Notes under the pieces: generated by a model
Told to the model about the DNA's origin: nothing
Databases searched by the model: none
What the model saw: the letters and a program-made list of their open reading frames with translations, nothing else
NCBI GenBank assembly: GCA_011319805.1
Contig: SJRY01000327.1
Location: forward strand, 1-64,000
DNA: 64,000 bases
DNA from: Macrocybe gigantea
Lineage: Eukaryota > Basidiomycota > Agaricomycetes > Agaricales > Callistosporiaceae
Direction of reading: 5' to 3'
Shown: positions 12,434 to 22,420 of the stretch, piece after piece
How the letters are laid out: the number at the start of each line of letters is the position of its first letter
How positions within the stretch are numbered: position 1 is the first letter of the stretch
Translations under genes and position numbers: made by a program

Positions 12434-14546
12434 TTAGACGAGAAGCATTGAGTACTGTCTCAGTCGGTCCCTCCACAGAACAGGCTCGGCCGTATGTCGC
12501 TGAGATCGACGCTCTTCCCACATGCGCTTCAGCAGGTTGAGAATCGAGCCACAGTTTCCGCTGCCTTTCTCCTGCTCCAGCAGAGAGTGAATGACATCCT
12601 TGTCCTGGGACGATGTCGCGAGAACTCCACAGATGAAGAGGCAAAACACGCTGCTCCTGATAACCGCCTTCGGCACCTTGTTCTGGCCGCACGTGGTCAT
12701 GTCCTTCAGCTGTCGTAGGAAAGGCATCGTGGTCTGGATCGCTTCCTTGATGTCGTCGACGTGTGGGTAGTCGCCAGATACGACAGTGCGGAGGTATATG
12801 TGCGCCGCTCCGCGGAACAGGCTCGCGGTGAGGTCCCGGCTCTCGCTCAGCATGCCCTCGTCGTCGGTGTACATAAGCGAGGTGACCGGCGCGAGCCCGT
12901 GCTCGATCTCGTTTGCACGACTGACCAGCTCAGGAACGCTCAACGTGCCCTTGTTCTGTTCGCGCTGCTTCCATTGAGAGAGCGCCGATATCTCTGCGAG
13001 CGCCCAGACAACTGCATTGTCGCAGCCCATTGGAATCATCATCGAGTCCTGCGCGTTACACAGGAGACCTTGGATCCCGCTCTTCTGCGGGTTGAACAGA
13101 TGCCGAACGTACGCCAGCAGGCGTGGCTCTCGCTGCGTCGTCACTGCCGCAAGAACGTCGAACCATATCGCGGTCTTGATAACATGCGCCTCTCGAGGAG
13201 TGCAGTTGGAGAGGCTGTCCAAGTGTGGCATGCGGCAGTGGACATAATTGTGCGCGACGTCGAGCCACGTTTCCCATTGGCCGCTGCCGCCGTCAAACAA
13301 GATGGAGGAAATGACGTGAAGGGCGGCCATGGCGCCTTCCGCGGTAAGATCCGTTGTCTGAAGCAGAGAATCCAGGGAGGCAAGACGTTTCTGGTTCTCT
13401 TCCGATGTCAACGCAATGCTGGTTATGCTCAGGTCCGTCCGTCTGTGGAGATCGACGGACGCCAGGAGTTTGACGGCTCTTCCGACGTATTCGTCGGACA
13501 GCGACTCAATGATCACCTGGGAGGTCGTCCTTCCACCGAGCAGGTATTCGCTGTTGACGACGTGGATTTGGTAATGGGACAGTAGATGCTCGTGGTCGTT
13601 AGTGACACTGTACCAGGAAAAGAGAGAGGCATCGTATACGTCTTGTTCGGTGAGCTCCTTGGAAAAATCATAGGTGTATGTAAACGCTCGTTCGACTGGT
13701 AGTCGCACTGCGGGGAGAAAAGAGAAATATATCGATTAATATACGAGTACAAGAACATTCAATGGTGGTACAAATTCTTACATGATACTAAGCTATCGGA
13801 AGGTGTTACTGTAGAGACTTGATACTGGCCGTTGAGACCAGGAGAAGTACTGTCGTCTGAGCTCATCACAGTGGCGTTCATCATCCCTATGAGCAAACAA
13901 CACCATAAAAAACTACAGGGGGATATCAGTCGGGTTCCACCAACCATGAATATCCGTCTGCGAGACCGGCTGCCATCGGACGGGGGTGTTGTATGTCTGG
14001 GACCTGATTTCGTTGGGAACGATGAATGGGGAGTTGGAACGGCTGTCGCTGGAGGTGCTGTGATCGTCTGGCTTGAGCGACAGGGTCTCTTGGTCGACGA
14101 CGGTGCGAGGGCCAGAGCCTGAATGGCCCTTGATCATGCCCTTGGCAGCGAGGTGCTTCTTGATTTTTTCGCGAATCTCGACGACCGCATCGCTGTGCTG
14201 TGGGGTGGGGAGCAACGGACGTGAGCGACCGCGCAGGCGAAATGTGGCGGGATACGGTTCAACCTACCCTCAGCCATTCTGGTCGCTTCTCGCCGAAGCC
14301 AAGGCACTGAAGCTGAAGGCGGACGCAGGTCTCGCAACTACCGTAGCGGTCTGGACGCTCGTCACATTTCTAAAGCCGGGGAGAAGCGGTCGGATGCGTC
14401 CAGAAGTGGATGGAATGAACGGAGCGAACCTTTCGACGGATCCTGCACGTGTAGCAGCCAGTCTTAGCGCGGACGGCCCCCTTGGCCTTGGGCGCTCCGG
14501 CTCTCCGAGTTGGGGATGAAGACGAAGGCTTTGATACGGCTGGCAT
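12434..14546 (-). CDS. Zn2Cys6 transcription factor with fungal-specific regulatory domain (copy B)
   Basis: Paralogue of copy A. The start at 14546 (MPAVSKPSSSSPTRR) leads directly into the zinc cluster. GCYTCRIRRK is joined across a GTTCGC-TTTAG intron to KCDERPDRYGSCETCVRLQLQC, then LGFGEKRPEWLR. The cluster spacing is C-x2-C-x6-C-x9-C-x2-C-x6-C, one residue longer in the central loop than copy A. A long uninterrupted exon (12434-13708) holds the regulatory domain: FTYTYDFSKELTEQDVYDAS, AVKLLASVDLHRR, GAAHIYLRTVVSGDYPH and MPFLRQLKDMTTCGQ. It has the PF11951-like layout seen in copy A, including the IYLRTV helix that matches LYLHTI. Nuclear regulator; target unknown. No frame break was found. 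Confidence 0.87.
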
Positions 14547-15159
14547 AATCGCAAGCGATGTGAGGAATGCTGTTAAGAAGCTCTAGCCAGGGGGAGGAGG
14601 AGATGTGTGCGCGGGGGCACAAGTTAGAAGAGCATCTGAGGAGAGCAGGTATATAAGTTTGTGCGAGTTGGAAAGAACAAGAACAATTCGGGGAAGAGGG
14701 TTCATTGAATCGAGCAAATGCACAAATGGAGGTTTGTTTGAAAGCTGTTTAAAAAAAGAAGTTGGAATAAACATGGACTTACACCGTGGTTCTCGGGGTC
14801 CCGCTCGGCACACTCCTTGCACCGTCAGAACGTGTCCTGCCTCGAGGCTTGCCTTAAAAGCGCCCGTCAGCGTCTCAGCTCTTATCGTCCATAGACCCGC
14901 GGCATCTCATCTGGTTCCCGTCTCCGTGGTCGGCGGCAATTTACAGCGACATAACAATCAATCTTCGATGGCTCCGTATACCATGGTACTAGTGAATGAA
15001 TGAATTGACTGATGAGTATCATAATGCCAGTAGTCAGCTAGTCCGAGAGGGAAAAAGAAAACACCATTATATCCGCCCAGCTGCCACGACTTGGGGTATA
15101 CGGGAAAACAAAAAAAAAGGACATCTGCAATCGATTCCCACCAACTCAACTCTCAGTAT
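14547..15159. other. intergenic, promoter side of transcription factor B
   Basis: This holds upstream sequence of copy B and the 3' flank of the PH-domain gene. A TATATAAG stretch near 14650 lies about 105 bases upstream of the copy B start, but on the minus strand it reads CTTATATA, so it is only a weak TATA candidate. No gene was recognised. Confidence 0.45.
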
Positions 15160-16801
15160 TTATGTGTTTCCTTGGGCGTCTTCTGTTGCAATGTTCCCAC
15201 CTGGCAAACCCAGCGACGCCGCGGCGCTTAGGCGTCGGCTCTTGCTTTTAAAGCCCGCGTTTCCTGCCCCCGAGAGGTGAATTGGGGCCTCCGCGCTCTG
15301 AGAGATCGCGAGAGCTTTGGACGCGTTCTCACCAGCGATCGCTCCAGATCCCGATCTACGTGCGATGAGCGCCCGCACGGCACCAAGCCACTTGATCTCG
15401 TCTTCTTCCGTCGGTGCGCAAAGAAGAAGGCTGCGCTTTGTTGTGATGATCTTGAACGTATGGGCTCGCTGCGACTCGTCTGGCTCAGACCCCGCCATCG
15501 AACTCGGCGGTGACGCCGCCACGCTCGGCCCATGCACGCCACCTTGTTTGTGGCGAGGCAGGTCATACTCCAGCGCATCCAATATCTGGGCAAACGAGAA
15601 TTGTCGATGTGGCTTTGTATCCTGTATATATAGGCGTGAATCAGATCGAGGCGGCAGCTTCTTGGAACATTGTTGGACCAACCATGTGGCTGCCAGAATA
15701 GACCAGCTTTTCTCCCGTAAGGACGAACCAGCGCTTGCGCCAGTTTCGACGCTTAGATCCGCACTTCATCAGATATCCAGACAGCACGACCTTTCCTGTG
15801 TCCTTGGGCCCATTTCCCTTGACTGGTGAAGACGGCTCTGGTGGGCGATCGCGTGATGATACTGAATATGACGGCTGCATGTGCGATGACGCTTCCTCCG
15901 AGTCCGAGGAGGTCACCGTCTGAGAAAGACCTAGGAATGTGGGAGGAGAGGGTGTGGTGTGCGGGTGTTGGGAGGCTAACTGTCGCGTCGAAGACGGAAT
16001 AGGAATAGGGTTCGAGGCCGAGTTCTGCGTCGATGTCGACATGAGATTCTGCCTCGCTTCCTCGATCGCGCGCACCCATTCCTGCACCTCGTCGGATGAT
16101 TTGGCCTGGAGATAAAACGTCCTGACGGGAGAGACAATGCCAAAGGCATGCTCATGCCTCTTCAGCGTGACCTGGGTGCATGAATGCACATCGGAAAGCT
16201 CCAACAACCGCAGTGGCTGGTATTCAGCGGAGCTTTTGTAATACGCCAGGTGTGCCGGTCGCAGAACGAACCAGCGCTTCTTCCATGTCTGGTGCGAGTG
16301 GCAGCGTCAGACCCTGTGCAACAAACGAGAGAGACAGAGTTCGGACCTTTCTCCTTTCTCCTTTCTTCCAGAGATAGCCCGATTTGATGACGCCTTCGTC
16401 CATCGACTCGCGGGGCCTGTCTTGCGCGCCGGCGGTCCTCCATCCACCTTCTTCCTCCTCCTCCTCGTCTTCGTCAGAGTCCTCGCCACTGCCTGACCTG
16501 CGCTCCGCGATGGAGGAGAGGGGCGGCTGCATCGATGAAGTTGCAGGGTGAGAGGTGGCACCCGCGAGAAAGTGACCCGTCGATGTCAAGATGTCCGGCG
16601 TCACGATAGAGTCCGAGTCCGATTCTGTCCCGGAGACTTGAGCGCCGCCAGCGAGTCTCGGTGGCTTGACCGAAAGCACTTATCAGCGGGTTGAGCCGGC
16701 GGACTGGGCTTAGAGCTGACCTTTCGACTCCTCGCTGCGGAGTGAATAGACAATTTTCTGTTGACCTCTTGAGGAGAAGGGGGCGCTGCCGTTGGCGACA
16801 T
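15160..16801 (-). CDS. tandem PH-domain protein (Opy1/TAPP-like)
   Basis: Probable phosphoinositide-binding adaptor at membranes, with no catalytic domain seen. The start at 16801 (MSPTAAPPSPQEVNRK) is followed by a disordered region with an acidic EDSDEDEEEEEE run. PH domain 1 runs from VIKSGYLWKKGERRK through a spliced exon to LLELSDVHSC, FYLQAKSSDEVQEWVRAIEEAR. A Ser/Pro linker leads to PH domain 2: VVLSGYLMKCGSKRRNWRKR WFVL, ending in HTFKIITTKRSLLLCAPTEE and IKWLGAVRALIARR. The conserved final Trp of each PH fold is present (EVQEW, IKWLG). The frame shifts by one in the three-T run complementary to 16673-16675, between PADKCF and KPPRLAGG, with no plausible intron there. The stop is at 15160. 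Two PH domains and nothing else resembles yeast Opy1 and animal TAPP proteins; orthology is not proven. Confidence 0.8.
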
Positions 16802-17113
16802 TGCTGGGGATCGAAGGAATGAGAGCTAGCTGGTCGGTGTCAGATGTGATATACAATTGACACGTGGAATGAATAAAAGGACCACTACTTTGCCTTTATG
16901 CCAGCGAAATGATCGACCCGCATTTACTACTCGTCGTCGCGATCCACGTTATCCAGGCCTCTGCTACTCGTCGCCTTGCGTGGCGAGCTGCAGAGCGGCT
17001 TATCTTCCCCAAGATTGGGGCATCGCTGACAAATCAAATCATTGAGCCTTACTGTTGCAATGCCGCAGCTCGTTATCCATCCATCTTGACCTTCGTAGCA
17101 TCCGCAAACAACC
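16802..17113. other. divergent promoter region, PH-domain gene and ACBP
   Basis: About 310 bases separate the two divergent start codons. I see no conserved element beyond ordinary mixed sequence. Confidence 0.5.
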
Positions 17114-17646
17114 ATGAGCCAATCCAAGTTTGAAAAAGCCGTAGAGATCGTTGGATCGCTTCCGAAGGACGGACCCATCAAGCCCACGCAGGATGAACAG
17201 CTATGGGTAAAGTCACACACCATCCCCTGCGCGGCATCATCTCAATCATGACTGTAGTTTTACAAGTACTTCAAGCAAGGTCACCGATCTCGCTTCCATT
17301 CATAATCCCCTGGTCTTAGATCTGTCCCATAGCCAAGGTTGGTGACAACACCACCTCTCGCCCTGGCCTCCTAGACTTTACAGGCAAGGCGAAATGGTAT
17401 GTCATGCTGCTGCTCTTCTCGACTTCCCGACGTTAACGTCATCTCCACCGCTCAGGGACGCCTGGACCGAAGTCAAGGGCACTGGAACAGAGGAGGCGTA
17501 CCAGAAATACGTCGACAAGCTGCTCGAGGCGAGTATATCATGTAACTCTTCTCCCCTCGCGACTTGACTGTTGCCACGACCAGCTTCTGAGAAAAGCCGA
17601 TGACGAGTCCTCAAAGAAGTACATCGCGGAAATCGAGGCGGCCTAG
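17114..17646 (+). CDS. ACB1: acyl-CoA-binding protein
   Basis: Small cytosolic carrier of long-chain acyl-CoA esters, supplying lipid synthesis and beta-oxidation. Five introns are spliced to read MSQSKFEKAVEIVGSLPKDG, PIKPTQDEQLWFYKYFKQA, KVGDNTTSRPGLLDF, GKAKWDAWTEVKGTGTEEAY, QKYVDKLLE and LLRKADDESSKKYIAEIEAA. Family hallmarks are present: LWFYKYFKQA with its ligand-contacting Tyr and Lys, and KAKWDAW. The size (just under 100 residues) is normal for a free-standing ACBP. The last intron (17529-17583) starts with GCGAGT, so it must be spliced as GC-AG. The start is the only ATG in frame with the conserved FEKAV. The stop is TAG at 17644. Confidence 0.95.
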
Positions 17647-19181
17647 ACTGTCACGTCCGTCTCTCTTTTCTCATACCACGATGCACCGGGCTTGTCTTTT
17701 AAACCTTCGGTGATAGCACGTATCGGCACATGCATGCCCTAGATAACAAGCTGTGAAACTTTGTACCCCATAACAGAATCAGATTGAATAGCATGTCGAC
17801 CTCAAAAAGCTGTTTCGTGTGCGGGAAGAAGTGATTCCGCAAAGTAGCTCCAAGGTCAGTTGACGCCTTGCCCGGTGGGCGTCTTCTTGATATCTGCGGA
17901 CCTCTTCCCTGTCCCTCGATCACCCTGTCATGTGTGTTCCTGATTACAGAGGTATCCTCTTTGGTATCCATAACGCCTGCTAGAAACACGAGAAAAGCTC
18001 CCGTTCCGTAAGGCTACGGCATGGCGAACATTGGCAGTGTCTGGACTAACCCGTCTTGGATGATTTCCCCAGGCTAGTTGTACAGCCTTCGAGTCCAACG
18101 TCTTTTGTGTCATCCTTTGGCAAAGCCTCCCTTGTCCCGGCCCAAGCGACAAAATCCAATGTGCCCTCAAGTGCCGACCAGAAACGCTCTGCAAACTTCG
18201 GCTAGCCACTGGTATCTTCACTAGTCAACGTCGCGAGACGCAGAAACGGAAGATTCGACACGTTTCCACATACAGCTTTTTCATCGCCTATGGATCTTAG
18301 GTTATCTTCTTCCCTGGAAAGGGCTTAGGTGAGTATCGGCCATGTCCACAGCCAGGAACAAATCATAGCCCCAGGTCGAAGGGGAGCGCGGTGCAAGAAC
18401 GACGATTAATTAAAGTAACTAGGGCCTTTCTGTCATGAGGCTGATTCACCACCTTCCGTCGAGATCCCTATTGATCAATGCGCATGCGACCTGTCCGACA
18501 GTTTGGAAGGTTCCATTTCAGATCAAACACACGTCGGCCACAATCACGTCTCACAGCCCAGGAATAGAAGTGCTGTTCTCTCCGTGGCTCAAGGACGGCG
18601 TGATGTGAAGACCTATCCCCGATGATAGATAATACGTGGACATTTTGCCGGACAAACCATATGAAAATTTGTATGCGGACTATGGTGGTCCTTCGCAGTG
18701 GCGTCTCCCAGCTGTTTGAATTCAATGATCTGAATGGAACCAATAAGTGTATGACGACACGATGAAGCCTTCTAGGAACTTCGGCTGCGGGTGCGAAGAC
18801 GTGCAATCCGAAAGAGTCTTCCATCCCTACTGTGCTGCTGCGCAATTTGGGGTGCAAGGTTCTCGTGTCCGAGGTAACACCTCCTGGATGCTGTATAAGG
18901 TTTAATCTTAGAGGATCCCTATTCGTCAGATAATGCGTATGACACTGTTCTCGCAGCAGTGTCACAATCGTTTCAAGTACTCATTTCACAACAAGACAAA
19001 TATGTACAAGTGTTCATGATGGGCGAGTGAAAGTCTGTACGTGGAATAATGAACGCAGCCTAGATCAAACACACGACCAATTTGAACGGTGAGGGAGAAG
19101 AGAAGACCACAAGATCCGCTGATGTACCGGCGAAGGCGACCATGACATTCGCGAAACCGTTGCTACATATAAGGAGATTCG
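17647..19181. other. gene-poor gap
   Basis: These 1.5 kb lie between ACBP and the kelch gene stop. The longest open frame is 165 codons on the minus strand (18468-18965); its product has no motif I recognise. No tRNA, terminal repeat or transposase was identified. It may hold decayed sequence or an unrecognised gene. Confidence 0.45.
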
Positions 19182-22112
19182 TCAAGAATCTAATGATGGT
19201 GACCTGCCATGGTCAGGATTCGTGATATAGAGACTTGGGCGCAAAACGAGTCCATAACTGGTCAAATGTTCATTCCTCAGCTTCGCGCGTTCTTCGTAAC
19301 GTTTGGTATTGGTCAGCGGAGGCAATTCTTGCATTCGAGACATTTGTCTTTCATATATCTTGACACGATCGGCTACCAAGCCGCGAGAGTATCCGCGTTG
19401 GGTCACGAGGGGATTACCCGCTCCATCCGCTTCCAAATCATGATCTTCCAAGCCTGGTGAAGAACCAGAGGACGTGCGCAAAGTGGTGCTTGTGCCCGTG
19501 GATGATTGGCGCCTCGTGGGTTCGGTGTCGCCGCGCTGCGCCACATCCAGAATATTCCCTATCCTCTCTACCGCCTCTGTATTTGCGGTATTGACAGACG
19601 TCATGGACTTGTTGGTGTTCTCGTATGCTGCGGCAGGCTGCGCCTCATGTGAAGCGGGGAGGGTGGTGTCAAGATTTCCAGAGGAGAAGCCCTCGTTTAT
19701 CGGCAAGAGCTTCGGCGGAGGGTTAGGGTCTCGAATTTCCAAGATGAGATTCGATTGCTTAGACGCCGTGCTGGCAACCCTGTCCAGAAACGCTGTTCGT
19801 GAGAACCGCGACCACCATGTATCACTTCGCCTTATGGATTGAGAGTTTGGCGCGATGATTGAGCCTAACAGCGGCCCAGCCTGCGGACGGGAATCGACCG
19901 GTGTGGTAGTGACTGATGTTGTGTTGGTGAGGGAAGATAGTGGAGAGCTGCCTGAGGGGCTGGGGGGTTGATCGACGTCTGTGTGGGAAGAAACGGCGTG
20001 GACGTTGCGCAGAGGATCCAGATATTGCCCTATCGAGGGATCTTCGACGTCCTGATATATGGGTTCAGAAAGCTGGGAAGATAGAACAACATCATGAGAG
20101 TCGCCAAAACGATCCGCAAATGGGTCATCATAAGTGATCTTGCTGAAAGCGCTCACATCACTCCGCTGGCGTCTGCCTTGGAGTCGCGATGAGCCGCGTT
20201 TGAGTCCAGGGACATCCCTCATCAATAATTGGGTGTCCGAGGACGGCTCTCTGGTCCTCATGAATGCACTGCTGACTGTGCTAGCTATGCTTGGCGCTCT
20301 GCTAGGCCACCGAGAGCTCACGATGCTCCGGAAGGACAGTGAATTCCTTCCTGCTTTGCGGACATTGTACCAATCTGCAAAGTCTCTAGTATCCTCGTCA
20401 GCAAGCATGTCTCTTCTTTGGGCTAGATGCCTAGGACTCCTGGCGCCAGCAAGCGCATTCATGAAACTGTTCAACCCCAAAAACAGAGAATTGGGGACTC
20501 GGACAGCACCGACCGGTTCGTTCAACGACCTATCGCGCACCTTGGCTTCTCCCATAAGCGGATGTGAATGATCTTCGGAGCCCGGCCCCCGATCATTGGC
20601 CAAAACGTTGAAGCCCGCCCTGTCGCCGAAATGACTGTGTCTACGCCTCAGATAATACATCACGAGAATTCCGCCAATAATCAAGACTAGGACACCGAGA
20701 GTGGCTCCAATGGCGACGGCGATGGTAGTTCCTCGGCTAGTTTTTGGACCTTGGCCAGCATCCGGAAGATCGCCTGACGAAGGATTGGTTGTTGGTGTAG
20801 GCTGATGGCCAGGCTTCACACTACTTGGAGACGTGTTTGGTTGTTCCGTGGTCGGTACTGATCCTGGAAGGGTTTGGGATGGCAGAGGAGCCGACAAAGG
20901 GGGGTCGTACGTCGAAACTAATGAATTCAGATTGACGGCGTAGACCTGCAAAGCAGGAGAGGAGAATGGCCCGCTGCTTCCGTAACCTGATTCAACACCA
21001 CTTTATGAGAATAGATAACGAAAACGACGCTGGATACATACCAAATCCAAAAATCACACTATCTCCGTACGAAACTGCGAAGTGGTCGCGACGAGCACCT
21101 AGTTGAGTTAAAACGTCGATCCGAGACCATGTTGGTGGATCATGAGACATGTCCAACAACCATCCATCTGAGAGGTTATTTTGCAATGTCGCGTCGCTTC
21201 CCCCATGAATGATAACTTTCCTGCCTGTCGCTGCGGCAGCGAAATTCCGACGGGATCCGGGTATTGAAGACGAAGATATATTCAATTGTGTCCATCGTAA
21301 CGATGACTCGCGGGTATCAAGACTCCAGATTGTGGAAAAGGGTATGAGAGAAGAGAGTGAAGGGGAATAGCCACCGAATACGACCAGACGACCATCAGCC
21401 AACATTAATGAGGCATGTCCGAGTATGTCAGGTGGTCCGTTAGAAGCCTGAAGCAACGCGAACGATGGTCCGCTTGGGTCGAAGATATAGTGGTCAGAGA
21501 TACCATTTCCGGAGCCATCCGACTTCTCCCCACCTATGATGAAAATCTGGCCAGAAACTGCGGTGGCAGTAGAGTGATAGATACGCCTTGGCGGCTCTCC
21601 GGCCCATGAAAGCGGTTCTGCTATCCATTCCAATGACGAGTTATCTCGGACGTGAAGGCAATATGCGGAATCGGCAGAATTGGGCAGGGGCGGAGGAGAA
21701 TCGGGCCCTGACTGACCGCCAAAGAGTAATACGCCTGTGCTGTTGAATGCTGATAGCGTATGCCACGAGACGGCCGGAGGTTGGGACTCTTGCAGGACGG
21801 AGGAAGGGTTCGCAGAAATCCATGGAGGATCTGACGCGTCGAAGGACGAGGATAATGATAGTGAGAGGGTATCGTTGGTGTTTGGGGCGGATGTATATGA
21901 GTAGGAATTGTACATGTCGGTTTTTCCACCTTGAATAAATAGCACGTCGTTTAATAGAACAGCAGCTTGACCCCATCTGTGACACGGTCAGAGTAAAAAA
22001 ATCGGGAGAACTGCTCACTGTCTACGCACCTTGGTTGGGTTGTATAAGCCCGGGATGTACGGGAACAGACCGTGTAGATGAACAAGCAAACAGCGAGATG
22101 GGAGCAGGACAT
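19182..22112 (-). CDS. kelch-repeat type I membrane protein with long cytoplasmic tail
   Basis: Predicted single-pass surface protein of unknown ligand. The start at 22112 gives a signal peptide (MSCSHLAVCLFIYTVCS) and a short exon joined at PRWGQAAVLLNDVLFIQGG. Kelch-type blades carry the GG pairs: LFIQGGKTD, GVLLFGGQSG, IFIIGGEKSD, LVVFGGYSP, VIIHGGSDA and SVIFGFG, roughly six repeats, enough for a beta-propeller. A Pro/Thr/Ser stalk follows, then a membrane segment (TTIAVAIGATLGVLVLIIGG) and a basic YYLRRRHSH stop-transfer. The remaining tail of about 430 residues is Ser/Thr/Pro-rich, with no recognised domain, and ends at 19182. This fungal architecture (ectodomain kelch plus TM) is known, but its role is not. 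The gene is divergent from the first GMC gene, 308 bases away. Confidence 0.85.
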
Positions 22113-22420
22113 TGTGATTAGTACAGAAAGAAAACGGCAGACAGTAGAACGATGACGGATAAATTACATGCAAATTCGTGTCCAGGTCGTGAACGGGTCG
22201 TGGAGGAGTTGACGCTGTCCAAACAAGCATGTGTGTGCGAAAGTGCCAGACAAATTATCTGATAAGATTCCGGATATTAAACGGCCTCTTTCCCCGCACT
22301 CGCTATAATTTCGCATGCTAAAAAAACACGCGTGTTTTCGCTTTAAGAGCTTAAGAGCCGGTTGTATGTTTTCCAAACTTTTATCCCTCACTGATCCCGG
22401 CTTTCTGATCCGCAGAGGCG
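22113..22420. other. divergent promoter, kelch protein and GMC oxidoreductase 1
   Basis: These 308 bases lie between the opposite start codons. They are moderately AT-rich in the centre (near 22300-22380). No specific element was recognised. Confidence 0.45.

Noticed and set aside
12761..13585. 274-codon plus-strand open frame
   Set aside because: It lies antisense to the large exon of transcription factor B; its His/Arg/Val-rich product has no domain.
15317..15829. 170-codon plus-strand open frame
   Set aside because: It is antisense to the second PH domain of the minus-strand gene, which has clear family motifs.
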